From Microstegium vimineum (taxonomy: Eukaryota > Streptophyta > Magnoliopsida > Poales > Poaceae): a DNA stretch of 64,000 nt. The notes under the pieces are model-generated. The model did no database searches and was not told where the DNA came from. It saw only the letters and a list, made by a program, of their open reading frames with translations. Below, one piece after another: positions 22,464-33,165 of this stretch. The stretch covers positions 22,088,171 through 22,152,170 of the forward strand of contig CM039128.1 in the NCBI GenBank assembly GCA_022036555.1, in the 5' to 3' direction. How positions within the stretch are numbered: the first letter of the stretch is position 1; the number at the start of each line of letters is the position of its first letter. A program made the position numbers and the translations under genes.

Positions 22464-23664
22464 CACTACATCAAAATTGATTTTGCGCAACATTGCCTAA
22501 AAGCCCTTCGTGGCGGACTGTTTTTTGCCCGCTACGAAAAATCATAGACTTTCCGTGGCGGGCATTTTTGCCCGCTGCGGTAAATTGATTTACCGCAGCG
22601 GGCACATTAAGCCATCCGCTGCGGTAAATATCTATAAGGCCCGCCAGCGGACGTCTTAATGTGCCCGCTGCGGTAAATCAATTTACCGCAGCGGGCATCA
22701 TATAAGGCCCGCCACGGTAAAGGCCGAGGCCCAATAGGCCCAGGGTGGGGCCCATAGTGGGCTATGGTATAAATATAGCACTTAGGGTTTGAGTCGTTAC
22801 CACTCCCATCCCCTACCATCCCCAGGCGCCGACCTCTCCCCACCTGCCGCCGACCCACCTCCCTCTCCCCACCTCGCGACCCGCCTTCAGCTTAACCCAC
22901 TCCCTTCCTCTCTCTCCCTCTCCCACTCCCTCTCTCTCCCTCTCCCAATCCCTCTGTCTCCCTCACCGGCGTGAAGTCCTCAGGTACGAGCGGCGCGGGT
23001 CGCGCGGTCGGCGGCGCGCGTGGCCCCGGCGGTGCAGAGCTCGGCGCGGTGGCATGCATGGCCGCGGCAGCGGACGCGCAGGGACGCGCCGGCCGCGCGA
23101 GGCGACAGCGCGAGTGGACGCGCGGGGACGCGGCGGCGGCCTCGCGAGGCGACAACGTGGGTGGACACGCGGGACGCGGGGGCCATGGCGGCGGTCGCGC
23201 GGGACCGCGCGAGGCGACGGCGAACGCGACGGCGGCAGACGCGCGGGTGGACATGCGGGGACGCGGAGGCCGTGGCAGCGGACGCACGGGTGGACACGCG
23301 GGGACGCGGAGGCTGCGGCGGCATACGCGCGAAGCACGACGGAGCATCGGCGGATGGGCTCGCGGCGGCGCTAGGGTTTCGTCGGCGGCGGGATCAGGGC
23401 CCAGATCTGCGGCCCATATGGGTTTTTTGTTTTTTTGGAACTATTTACCGCACCGGTTGTTCTAACGGGCCCGCTGCGATAAATCTATTTACCGCAGTGG
23501 GCGTTCTAACGTGCCTGCGGCGGTAAATCTATTTTCTGCAGCGGACAAACGTGCCCGCCGCGAGAAGGCCACGATTTACCGTGACCTTAGCATCACAGCG
23601 GACGTGTTTGCCCGTTGCAAAAAATCAATTTTGCCCGCTGCACAAAATCTTTTTTCACGTAGTG
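22464..23664. mobile_element. Non-autonomous CACTA element D, TSD TAT
   Basis: Begins CACTACATCAAAATTG and ends CTTTTTTCACGTAGTG, flanked by TAT at 22461-22463 and 23665-23667. 1201 bp. Both ends are packed with CCCGCTGCGG/CCGCAGCGGG and GGTAAAT motifs, including a palindrome around 22574-22605. The middle (about 22780-23440) is GC-rich and unrelated to transposase. It shares its termini with element E. Confidence 0.9.
22768..22775 (+). promoter_or_regulatory. TATA box inside element D
   Basis: TATAAATA is followed by a pyrimidine-rich leader (CTCTCTCCCTCTCCC type, 22908-22955) and a CG-rich stretch with GGACGCG-type repeats. This looks like the 5' end of a plant gene captured by the element. 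Confidence 0.35.
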
Positions 23665-23954
23665 TATTGTCCGACCGAGCCAGGTTTTGAACTTTTTTGG
23701 GTCAGGCGAGTCAGGTCGTGAAGTTTCGGGCTGATTGGCCCAAAACAACGGTCGGCCGACTGCCTTTAGAGGCCAAATGGGCCAACCTTTTTTGAGGGTG
23801 GAGTCAAGGCTAAATCTAGGCTACTTCTAGGGTCAAACTTGCAATTTGATAAAGAAAATTAAAACATGTAGATCTTAGTTCTAATTTGGATTCAGAACAA
23901 AATCTATCATATCAATTTCTTATTCCGGAGTTTCATGCTCATGAAAAACTTTAA

Positions 23955-24170
23955 GACGTTGGCCATTTACCTTAAAGATTTTGCCGTCGTCGTCCTATAG
24001 TGTGATTGCTCCATGAGTCGCGGTGTTGACGACGAGGTATGGCCCTTCCCATTTGCTTTCGGTTTTCCGTGACCACAGAGTTTTGAACCTTGAGTTGAAT
24101 AACAGGACCTTGTCTCCTGGGTTGAATTCCTTGACCTTGATTCTCTTGTCATGTTATTTCTTGGTTCTTT
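23955..24170 (-). pseudogene. Integrase C-terminal end of element C
   Basis: On the minus strand: FNPGDKVLLFNSRF, then KWEGPYLVVNTATHGAITL, an in-frame stop, then FKVNGQRLKVF. This is the familiar C-terminal tail of Athila/Tat-type integrases. The integrase core and all upstream pol are missing because homology ends at 24180. Confidence 0.75.
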
Positions 24171-24180
24171 CCTTGTATAT

Positions 24181-24774
24181 CACTACTACAAATGTGGTAA
24201 TCAATGACGATTCACTCGTAACGATTAATAATTTCATCACTGAATGAGAGCATTCAATGACGAAATGTGCAGGTTCGCCATTAGTCACAAGCGACGGTGC
24301 TTTGGCACGAAGAATAATGACAAAAACAAGAAAATCGTCATACAATAACTAAACTAAATCCTCATTGATTGCCTCCTGTACCACCTCGAGGACATGGCGC
24401 CATCTAGACCCATCTAAATCGTCATTAATTGCCTCATGTACCACCTCGCGGACATTGCGCCAGCCATCTAAAAAATAGATCGCTTCAAACCCGTGACCTA
24501 CTATATGCATATATTGTTTTTATTTGTAAACTTACAATATGGTAATTGAATCATGTCATACAAGATGACGTGGCGTTGTGGTCCCACGTCGATGACGTCG
24601 GCGTGTTTGGCGGCAAACACGTGGCCCATGGCCTGGCCCCCAGTTTTTGCAAAATTAATCGCCCACTAGGGGAATCGAACCCGCAACCTACCGCTTAAGG
24701 GGTAGCAGGCTTTACCACGGGAACGCTAGTACGTTTGTTTCTTTGCATCGCACGTTTTTCTATTTGTAGTAATA
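24181..24774. mobile_element. Possible small CACTA-like element F
   Basis: Begins CACTACTACAAATG and ends near TTTGTAGTAATA, a decayed inverse of that terminus. Inside are short ATGACGA/TCGTCA motifs. The flanks do not give a clean 3-bp duplication, and element C does not resume after it, so either the boundary or the interpretation may be wrong. Confidence 0.35.
24660..24728 (-). other. tRNA-like sequence
   Basis: On the minus strand it has an A-box-like TGGTAAAGCC, a CTACC..GGTAG hairpin with an 8-nt loop, and an exact B-box GGTTCGATTCC in a T-arm-like context. The loop is one base too long and the T-stem has a mismatch, so it is a tRNA relic or a Pol III promoter of SINE type rather than a working tRNA gene. 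Confidence 0.35.
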
Positions 24775-24978
24775 ATAGGATATTTATTTTTTTATTTACT
24801 CCATCGAGTTCATACAACCTATACAGATCGCTTTGACAAGATTTCCAAAATACACGCCGGTCTCTCCAACAGGAGAGAACGACTTTTCTGCAATTGCACC
24901 CTTACCCTACCAATCGTCCCTGTTCGCGTGCTATTTACAGTGAGTGACAGGAACCAAAATCACAACTTTTCCTACTAA
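24775..24978. other. Unassigned
   Basis: No gene, repeat or element end recognised. Confidence 0.4.
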
Positions 24979-25211
24979 GGCCCCGTTTAGATTCCACCCA
25001 AAAACCAAAAATTTTCAAGATTCCCCGTCACATCGGCACATGCATGGAGTACTAAACGTAGACGAAAAAAAAACTAATTACACAGTTGATCGAGAAATTG
25101 CGAGATGAAACTTTCGAACCTAATTAGTCCATAATTGGACAATTTTTACTAAATAACAACGAAAGTGCTACAGTAGTCAAAAACCAAAAATTTTTGGATC
25201 TAAACGCGCCC
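24979..25211. mobile_element. Tourist-like MITE, TSD TAA
   Basis: Terminal inverted repeats GGCCCCGTTTAGA / TCTAAACGCGCCC are imperfect, with TAA on both sides (24976-24978 and 25212-25214). 233 bp. Interior phrases such as GATTCCCCGTCACATCG and TTAGTCCATAATTGGAC are typical of a MITE family very common in sorghum, maize and relatives. No coding capacity; it would depend on a PIF/Harbinger transposase. Confidence 0.8.
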
Positions 25212-25340
25212 TAAATTGGAAGGGGAGGAGGCCTACCAAGGTGGCAAGGATCTAAAATAAAATGATTGAGCTAGCTTCTGTTGTATTGTATCCCTCCAGA
25301 GAATCAAAATCTGGCAGGGTCATCGGGAAAAGGAAAAACA

Positions 25341-25600
25341 TTACGTTGATTTCTCTGCTGATTCATCTATCGTCGATGAGGTGATCGAGCATCCATGGAG
25401 GAAGTCACTGTCAGAGTCAAGCTGCAGCTCTTTGAACATTTCCATGACCTGTATCATGGTTGGTCTTTGGTTCGGCCGGTCCTCCAAGCACTCTCGAGCA
25501 ATCTTCAGATACTGGTACAGCTCAGCTTCCCTGACTTTGTGTTTGTTAGAGTAGGATCAAAGATCTCATTGCTTTTGTTCTCCTTCACCATCTGCTTCAC
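25341..25600 (-). pseudogene. BRI1-like receptor kinase, C-terminal fragment
   Basis: On the minus strand: VKQMVKENKSNEIFDPTL, then (after a one-base loss near 25530) ELYQYLKIARECLEDRPNQR, PTMIQVMEMFKELQL, and a tail ending SSTIDESAEKST with a TAA at 25341-25343. This matches the last part of the kinase domain (subdomains X-XI, the conserved CL-DRP--RPTM motif) and the short tail of BRI1/BRL-type leucine-rich repeat receptor kinases, which sense brassinosteroid at the plasma membrane. Only about 85 codons remain: no LRRs, transmembrane segment or catalytic loop. The family is clear; the exact paralogue is not. It is a gene fragment and not functional. Confidence 0.7.
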
Positions 25601-25640
25601 CATCCGCACTTGTTTTTGCTCAGGCTCCATGTTTTTCTGC

Positions 25641-26611
25641 AGCTATTCAGAACATAATTTACAGTAGTGGAAACTCAAAGGGAGGACGGCCGCGGCACAG
25701 CTCTCCGGCAGTTGGAAAGAGTTAAGACAGCGCATGTGAACTAATGCAATTACTTGAATGGCGCATTGGTTAGGCTCTTTGATTTTGTCCCTGAGCTCCT
25801 TGTTTTCCCACGGTTTTTTTTTACTTTTCTATATTTGTGTATATTTATTTATATTTTTGCAGATTTTGACTTAATAAGTACTATATTATTGCTTAAAGAT
25901 TTATATCATAGATTTTAAAACATCTTATTGCATTTTTATCTATTATTAGACTAATTTAACGAATGACTTAAAGGATAAAAGCTTTAAGGTACCTTGTGTC
26001 TAAGTAAGAGTTGTTCATGCTTATACAAGATGTGTAGTACCATCTTGTCAAAATCATTTGAATATTTTATGAGATGTTTATGGAACCAAACTATGATGTT
26101 GTGTGCATCTATGTAAATTTTTGACTAAGTTTACTTGTTATAGTAATTTTTTATTGGATTAGTGAAGGATAAATGTTAAAATACCATAAGCTAGCCAAAA
26201 AATTCTACACTTTCATGGACACCTCACTTTAGTGTATAATTTTGACAAAATTTTTTTAACTAATTCTAAGAAAGTGGTCACACATATCCTTCGAAAGACA
26301 TACATGGCTAACATATATCTCCTACTTATATATAACTAAAAAGAATAAAAGTAAGACTTTGGTTTCGTGGTTGGGTCTGTCGTCCCCCCATTGGGTCTGC
26401 CGTCTCCCCCCCCACCGCGCGATAGAAAAGGAAAGAAAAACGCACGGACACAAATTACACGGAAGTGAGAAAAGGAAAGAAAAAAGGTTGCCGCTCTGAG
26501 ATTTGACGGACATAAATCAGGGATGCGAGCAAAGGAAAGAAAAAAATACAACGAAATCGACAAACGTCACGGCAAGTCAAATCCCTCGCTCGCTTTAACC
26601 AGAGCAGGCAC
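25641..26611. other. AT-rich intergenic stretch
   Basis: 25760-26330 is AT-rich with no frame or repeat I recognise. 26340-26600 becomes purine-rich with repeated AAAGGAAAGAAAAA motifs leading into the pectinesterase fragment. Confidence 0.5.
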
Positions 26612-27172
26612 GTGATATCCTCCGACGAGACGCCGTCCACGCCGGTGTCACCGTCGGCCGCATGCAACGCCACTACGGACCCGAGCTTCTGCCGGTCCGT
26701 CCTCCCGCCGCGCGACAACGGGGACCTCTACACGTACGACCGCTTCTCGGTCGCCGAGTCCCTGGCGGGTGCGCGCAAGTTCGCCGCCCTCGTGGACCAC
26801 TACCTCGCGCGCCACCGGCACCTCTCCTCGAGCGTCATCGGAGCGTTGCGGGACTGCCAGCTGATGGACGAGCTGAACGTGGCCTTCCTCTCGGCCACCG
26901 GCGCGACGATCAAGACGACGGACACCCTCCTGGACACGCAGGCCAACGACGTCCACACGCCGCTGTCGGCGATCCCGACCAACCAGCAGACGTGCTTCGA
27001 CGGCCTGCAGGCCGCGTCGGGGTCGTGGTCCGACCGCGGCGGCCTCGACGCGCCCATCGCCAACGGCACCAAGCTCTACAGCCTCTCGCTGTCGCTCTTC
27101 ACCAGGGCGTGGGTGCCGACGGCGAAGCCGCCGACGCACTCGCACTCGCATCCTGATGTGCCTTATTATTAA
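26612..27172 (+). pseudogene. Pectinesterase N-terminal (PMEI domain) fragment
   Basis: The 186-codon frame has the inhibitor-like pro-domain of type I pectinesterases: CNATTDPSFCRSVLPP (residues 18-33, the paired cysteines), ALRDCQLMDELNVAFL (residues 79-94), then TNQQTCFDGL (residues 126-135), with the four conserved cysteines present. In the full protein this domain restrains the catalytic domain until it reaches the cell wall. The signal anchor upstream and the whole beta-helix catalytic domain downstream are missing; the frame ends in unrelated sequence at PDVPYY. GC content is much higher than in the neighbours, as expected of a grass exon. A captured or stranded gene fragment. Confidence 0.75.
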
Positions 27173-27218
27173 CTGGCATCGTGCCCGTGCAACCTTCTTA
27201 GTATAAAAATTTTGTTAT

Positions 27219-27247
27219 CCCGTAGCAACATACGGGCACGATGTTAG
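27219..27247 (+). mobile_element. Helitron 3'-end-like hairpin
   Basis: CCCGT (27219-27223) and ACGGG (27232-27236) form a hairpin, followed 7 nt later by TTAG then T, close to the hairpin plus CTRR|T end of plant Helitrons. The CGGGCACGATG arm also pairs with CATCGTGCCCG at 27177-27187. No TC 5' end or replicase seen. Confidence 0.3.
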
Positions 27248-27886
27248 TCCTTATAACTATGTTGAAGATGTGTTTGCTTCTACAAAATGTATAGTTTAAT
27301 TTGTCGAAATCAAATATTTTTAATAAAATAGCCATGCACATTCTTAATATTATACTAACAAAAAATATAGCAAAAAATATTTCCAGAGAAATAAAGAAAT
27401 TATAAACACAAAAAATATAACTAGACAAAAACAATTTGTTACCATAGTTAGGATAAAATTAGCGCGTCATGGAGGGAAAAAATGACGCCAAAAAACTGAG
27501 TGGCCTAAAACTGATTACCCCTAATTTAGCCATTAGCCCCCACTCCCTCGTCCCCCAGCCAGTCGTCCTCTCTTGCCCCAACACCCTGCAACCCCCACGC
27601 ACACATTTCCCCAACCCTGGCCGCCACCACAGGAACTGAACCATCGTCGCCGAGCCGCTTCCTCGCCTGCGAGCTATGTCGTCGCCGCCATCAATCGCCG
27701 CATCCACTTCTCTCTCATCGCCCCATGCAACTATCTCGCCCCATCCACCTCTTTCTCGCCCGAACCTAACCCTAACCCCGTCGGGTTTTGGTCGTCGTCG
27801 TGGACGAGGGTGACAGCCACGAGGTGACGCCCACCGCCGACATCCACCAGGTGACGACCACCGCCGCCGACCACCTCGTGTACATC
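27248..27886. other. Unassigned, AT-rich then GC-rich
   Basis: 27250-27450 is AT-rich. 27540-27880 is C-rich with CACCGCCG motifs, like the 5' part of a grass gene, but no frame resembles a known protein. Ends at the Sirevirus LTR. Confidence 0.4.
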
Positions 27887-29820
27887 TGTGAAGGACCGAG
27901 AACGGCGACCAGAGGGGGGTGAATGTGAGCCTCAAATTTCTCTCAAAATATTCGGGCCACTCTTCCCAAAAACAACCCCAACAAGCAAGCTTACTCCAGC
28001 AGCAAGATCACGACCCTAGAGAGGGTGTATACCTTTGGTGATGACCAAGAGGTACAGCGGATCTTCTGAAAACAAAAAACTCTAACCGAGAAACCGATAG
28101 TGTGGCTCTCAAACCCTAGAGAAAAGAGAAGAGAGAAAACCCAAAAATACTTATGAGAACTGGTCTCACAAGTGCTTCATCAAGTTCCCTGCGTGATTAC
28201 AAAACCAACGCAACAAACGGAACTCAATTCGGAGTACGGACGAGGGAGAAACGGCCAAAATAGTCGCGAAGAAAATCCTGAAAACCTTGCTGGAAGGCCG
28301 ACGGACACTGGGCGACGGACTGAGTCCGACGGGCGACGGACGCGAGTCCGAAGCCAGCGTCCAACGCTCAAAAAAACAGCCCGAAACAGCCCCAGGCAAC
28401 GGACGCTTGGCTAGGGGAAAGGCCGCGTCCGACGAGGTGATTTTCAGCGTTCGTCGGGAGCGTCTGACGCCCACGAAAACTGCACAGTGAACCCGAAAAT
28501 CATTTTCTCTCCTCCAAATCTTCCCAAAACTCAACCAAATAAACTCCAACTGCAACCAAATTTTGTAGGCATGACCCTTGTGCAGCTGGGGAGCTATCCC
28601 GAAGAAATCATCGCTCAATTTGGAGAGGATAAACGGGAACACTCGGATTTGGGGGAGAAAAGGCAAAACGAAGAACGCCGCAAAGAAATCGCCCGATCTA
28701 CGCACTCGTGAGGTTTGAGGTGAATTCCATCAGTGCAAAGATGCTCCTCACGAGTCCGAACAACTTGGTTCAAGTGGATTTTCCAAAGCTACTCTCAACA
28801 AAGACAAATCAACTCGGGAAAAAGAGAGAGCAAAAGCAAAATGCGAAGAACACAAGCAACCGGGGAGACTCGATCAAGAAACTAACCGTGCGATGGCACT
28901 CGGAGAGTCGGGCCTCCGATTTCCACCAAAAGATTCGAGTTCTTATAGAGGTTGGTGAAATCAACCTAGGAAACTCATGAACTAGAGAGAGGGTAGAGAG
29001 AGAGTTGGGGCAAATGATTAGGGTTCTAGAGATGGGATGAGGATACCCCTTCATCCTCTATTTAACGAGGCTTTGGCTATTTCCCAAAGACCCCCCTAGA
29101 TACAAGACCGAATTACCTAGCCCTAAGACATTGTAATCCAAGTCGGTAACTCTCAGCGAATCATTTGAATGGACGGCCCCGCTTCCTGCCAGGAGTTGCC
29201 GTCGCCTCGACGCAACCTCCAAGATTCCGCCACGTGCCATCCCCGCTTCCTCAGAAGCTTCGCCTAGGTTTTGAGGCCCAAACCCAGGAAACCCACCACC
29301 GGTAGCTTTGGGCTCAACTACCGAACCCCGAGTTTTGCGGCCCAAACTCGGTAACCGACGTGGATGGTTTTGAGGCCCAAACCACCAAACCACTCGGTAC
29401 GAACCACCTTGTCTTCGCCCGGTCGGAACTCCGAGTCCCCTGAGCCTCCACTCGACTCGCGCGTCCACCGTATTGACTCGGTCGACTCGGTTTACCTCCA
29501 TGTCTTCTCGCAGTCGCCAGTGCCAAGTACTAGCCACCATAGCTAGTCCGCCAGCGCCCATGGTCCCTCAGTCCGAGCCTCGCTTCCGCCCTTCACCACT
29601 CTCAGTGCATCGGCATGGCAAGCCTCTACTCGACCTTCTCCACACCATTGACCACTGTCACTAGGCATAGCACCTGCACACCACAAGCTGATAGACAAGC
29701 ACATGTTTCAGCTTTCGCAGAGGTTAGGTTAAGCCACTCAAACTGAAACACTCACGTGTTGGTCAATCACTCATCATCAAAACTGAACATACATGGGTAC
29801 TTATCCACCATGTTTTCGCA
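27887..29820 (-). repeat. Sirevirus-like Copia LTR, copy 1
   Basis: Plus-strand ends are TGTGAAGGACC and GTTTTCGCA, so TG..CA in both readings; 1934 bp. The GAGGGGGGTGAATG start and the directly adjoining TCTCCCCCTTGATGA (inverse of a GGGGGAGA polypurine tract) indicate minus orientation and a Sirevirus (Maximus/SIRE/Opie-like) origin. A second, degraded copy is at 47897-49790. Confidence 0.65.
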
Positions 29821-30041
29821 ATCTCCCCCTTGATGAGTGCATTGTCTACACAAGTGCATTTCAGATTTGAGCCACAAGGTAAAGCTCTCCAAATGACCAA
29901 AAAGCTACTAAAGGAAAAATGGGGTCACTTGTCAGAAGCAAAACGATACCAATTGAAACACCCTCAAACACCTTAAGACAAAACCACTTACAGATGCCAA
30001 AACAAAAGCACATGGGCAACGGCTCGGCGCAACTAAGCAAA
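29821..30041 (-). other. Sirevirus polypurine tract and 3' internal sequence, copy 1
   Basis: 29821-29834 is the inverse of TCATCAAGGGGGAGAT, the PPT. The following 200 bp are repeated at 49791-49985 and are broken at 30041 by element G. Confidence 0.6.
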
Positions 30042-30646
30042 TGTTGACACACCGTTTTTCGACACGTGTCAAATGGGCTGAGGCTTGACTGGTTGGTGAC
30101 TATTCTCCATCGCATCTCCATCGGCATCGGTAAAGTATGAGTTGATATGGCTGATGGGAGAGTGCTACAGAAGGCCAAGTATGTTGCCGATGGGAGCTGG
30201 ATGGTCTTTGCCGACAAAGGGTTTATTGGTGGTCTTACCGATTGCTGATGAGCTGCTATTGCTCATTGCCGATGAAGACTCTGCTGATTGCCGATAAAGA
30301 CTCGTTGCCGTTTGCCGATAAGGGCTCGTTGCCGATTGCCAATGGAAGATAGTTGCCGATTGCCGACAAGGGTTTATTGCCGATTGCCGACGAGGGGATG
30401 CTACCAATCGGGAAAAGTGTTGCCAATGCCGATGGGCGTAACTTAGCGCTTGGGGGCAGCTGAAGGTTACCGATGGCCCAAAGAAGGAAGGTGCGGATTA
30501 AAGGGATCTGCCGATGGAGAGTAGGGCCTTCTTTGCCCGAACCAGGATAAACCTTGTGTCCATCTTGCATCACGTCTGAGAGAGGGAGCACGCAATATAC
30601 AAATTTACTCATTGGTGGTCTTGACCCCCGGGTCATAACACCGACA
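30042..30646 (+). repeat. 5' LTR of element G
   Basis: 605 bp, TGTTGACAC to ACACCGACA. 30180-30440 is a run of short imperfect repeats built on TTGCCGAT. The last 85-130 bp reappear at about 46561-46690. Confidence 0.85.
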
Positions 30647-30647
30647 G

Positions 30648-30666
30648 TTGGCGCACCAGGTAGGGG
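30648..30666 (+). promoter_or_regulatory. Primer binding site region of element G
   Basis: TTGGCGCACCAGGTAGGGG follows the LTR end, in the place of the usual TTGGCGCC-type PBS. The primer tRNA is not certain. Confidence 0.6.
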
Positions 30667-30703
30667 GAATTGTGTGTCGATCTACTCCGAACTACTCTCT
30701 CAG

Positions 30704-33165
30704 ATGGACTCCACCATCCCACCATTTCCATTCACCGACTTCGTCTGGTTCGGTAGCCTAGGGTTCGTATCCACGGACCAGGGCGACTTCATAGTCTTCC
30801 CCTCGATTCGTGGCCTGGACATCAGCAGCTCCGGTATGCCGGGGCCAGCAAGGGTCAGGCGACGGCTCCTCTGCTTGCGCCTCTAGCATGCGATCAGGAG
30901 GAGGATTGAGCGGCTCCGACGCGCTCGTCGTCGTACAGATTCTGAGGTGCTGGATGTCGTTTCCCCGGCCCCAGCTGGCGATACAGTCCCTCCTCCTGGG
31001 AATCCGTCTGACCCATGCTTGTGGGCCGAGGGCGGGCGCCCCTCCGAATGGGACTTTGGGTCTACGACGCCGTCGTCCCTAGGGGTCTCCGTCGCCTCTC
31101 CGACACACTCGACCCCACCACCACCGCGTGACACAATCCCGCACGGGCACCACGACAGTGCAGGGCTCTCTTCCGCCCTCGCAGGATTGCAGATACAGAC
31201 ACGTGGCGGGACTCCAGGGACTCCGTCGCGTGCGATGACCGTTCCCATCACCACCTCTTCACCGGGCGAGCCAGGACTACACCCATACATGGGGCACATT
31301 GCGGCATCGCCTGGCGGAGGAGCACAGGGGGTCCTTCCCTCACTTCTACCATGCCGACCCCGACTCGGACTCTCCCGACGAGAGTTATGACTCCACCCGG
31401 GAGTGCTTCCACCTCGACAAACAGGCCGACCCGCAGGACGACATCGACGACACCGCGGCCACCGAAGAAGGAGGAGGGGCCAACGCTACACCAGCTCGAG
31501 ATGCCAACCCCCCAAGTCCTGATAGAGCCGATCCACCCCCAGACGTCCAGATTGCGCAGGTCCGAGAGCTTCTCAGCAAGCTCGAGGAGGAGCGCCTGCG
31601 TCTTCAGCAGCTGGAGCACGCCCTCGAGCGGGATCGAGGGCGTCCTCAGGGTGGAGGAGCTCGCGAGCGGGCCCGGGAAGTCCACCGGCAGATCGTCGAG
31701 GAGGGGGCCGTCGAACCCCGAGTGTTCAACCGCGCCAGCCAGAATGTCGTAGCGGCCGCGATGCTGCTCCGCGACATGCCGGCGCCATCGACCCCCCAAG
31801 CACGGCGTATCAGGGACGAAATCCAGGTGCTTCTCCAAACTGCGGCCGTGCAGCAGGCGGAGAGCTCAGCCTCGAGGCGTCGAGGGGCTGCCTCTGAGCG
31901 ACAAGCAGTGCCCCCCCCCGACAAAATCGAGAGGTGTCCGTCCACCAGAACAAGGCGCCCCAGGGCCAAGTCGAGCGACGACCAGTTCAGGAACGCCTCG
32001 TCGACGATCGACCCCCTCGGGTGAACAATCGACGTCGGTACGGCGACACCGAGGCTCGAGGCTACAGCGCTCACAGGGGTGGGCGCTACGACAGCGACGA
32101 AGACCGATGTCGATCTCCGGAGCAGCCGGGGCCCCGAGTCTTCGGTAGAACCATCCGGCGGGCCTCCATGCCCGTCCGTTTTCGTCCACCCACCAGCCTG
32201 ATCAAGTACAACAGCGAAACCAAGCTAGAGCTCTGGCTTGCCGACTTCAGGCTGGCATGCCAGCTGGGTGGAGCCGACAATGACCACGTCATCATTCGGC
32301 AACTCCCACTGTTCCTCTCCAACATTGCTCGAAGGTTGCTCGAAGAGCTACCCCCGGACTTGATCCAAGACTGGCCCGACCTGGTCCGGATCTTCGAGGG
32401 AAACTTCAAGGGCACCTACGAGCGACCGGGCAACCCCTGGGACCTTCGCAGCTGCAAGCAGAAGCCAGGGGAGACCCTCCGCGCCTTCACTCGCCGATTC
32501 TCGAGGCAGCGCACTGCACTGACCCACATCTCCGACCACGAGGTCATCACGACGTTCATCGCCGGGACAACCTACAAGGAGTTGGTGCGAGAGCTGGGGA
32601 GAAACACCCCCAAGACCGCCAACGAGCTCATGGACGTCGTCGCCAACTACGCAGCTGGCGAAGAGGCCGTTGGTGCGTTCTTCCAGATACCCCAAGGGAA
32701 GGGGAAAGGCAAGGCGGATGAGCCTGGGGGCTCGAACGACGGGCCCAAGAGGAACAATGGGCCCAGAGGGAACAACGATGGCAATGGCGGCCGGAATAAG
32801 AAGAAGAAGAACCAACCGGGCCGATGCAACGTCGAGCCCAACGTCGAGCACGACGATGAGCCCGACGACCTTGTCGCTGCGGCAGACAAGAAGAAGCCTC
32901 GAGGGCCCCCTCCCGACGGGGGCGTCTTCGATAAGATGCTGAAGGAGCCTTGCCCCTATCATATGGGGCCGGCCAACCACCGCCTCGAGGACTGCCGCAT
33001 GCTCCGAAAGCACTTCGTCCCTCCTGGCTTCAGGAGAGATGACGGCAAAGAAGACCCGCCCTGTGACGCCCACGTCAGGGGCGATGTCAAAAAAGGAGGC
33101 TTCCCCGAAATCCACGACTGCTACATGATCTACGGGGGACCCTCGACTCGCCTCACCACGCGCCA
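30704..33165 (+). pseudogene. gag region of element G, frame-shifted
   Basis: The likely start is ATG at 30704 (MDSTIPPFPFTDFVWFGSLG). The frame changes near 30880, 31300 and at the C-run 31911-31920. The part from 31934 carries a gag core: residues 82-110 with LWLADFRLACQLGG, residues 150-190 with GNFKGTYERPGNPWDLRS, then FTRRFSRQRTAL. Further on is a basic, glycine- and asparagine-rich linker (residues 255-300) and a knuckle-like CPYHMGPANHRLEDC near residue 340. A leucine/glutamate-rich segment at 31560-31640 may form a coiled coil. Gag would form the particle. Frame breaks rule out a working protein unless some are sequencing errors. Confidence 0.8.

Larger units (their letters stand above)
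3891..24180 (-). mobile_element. Ty3/gypsy element C (minus strand, 5' part missing), host of nested insertions
   Basis: Read on the minus strand: the end of an integrase-like domain (23955-24170), a spacer, an extra ORF (21444-22215), a noncoding stretch, a polypurine tract ending at 19705, then the 3' LTR from 19704 down to 3891. The LTR is interrupted by element A and the internal region by CACTA element D. No 5' LTR, gag or RT is present, and homology stops at 24180 where another TIR-like sequence begins. Family: non-chromovirus gypsy of the Athila/Tat type, inferred from its relative A. Confidence 0.75.

Noticed and set aside
22971..23526. Plus-strand frames of 106-168 codons in CACTA D
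   Set aside because: Frames in all three phases stay open because the stretch is CG-rich and repetitive; no recognisable domain.
26648..27156. Long frames overlapping the pectinesterase fragment on both strands
   Set aside because: GC-rich shadows of the recognised frame at 26612-27172.
27764..27779. Telomere-like CCTAACCCTAACCCC
   Set aside because: Only two units, of the CCCTAA rather than the plant CCCTAAA form; chance in C-rich sequence.
28166..29561. Minus- and plus-strand frames of up to 179 codons within the Sirevirus-like LTR
   Set aside because: They lie inside an LTR that is repeated at 47897-49790 and match nothing I recognise.
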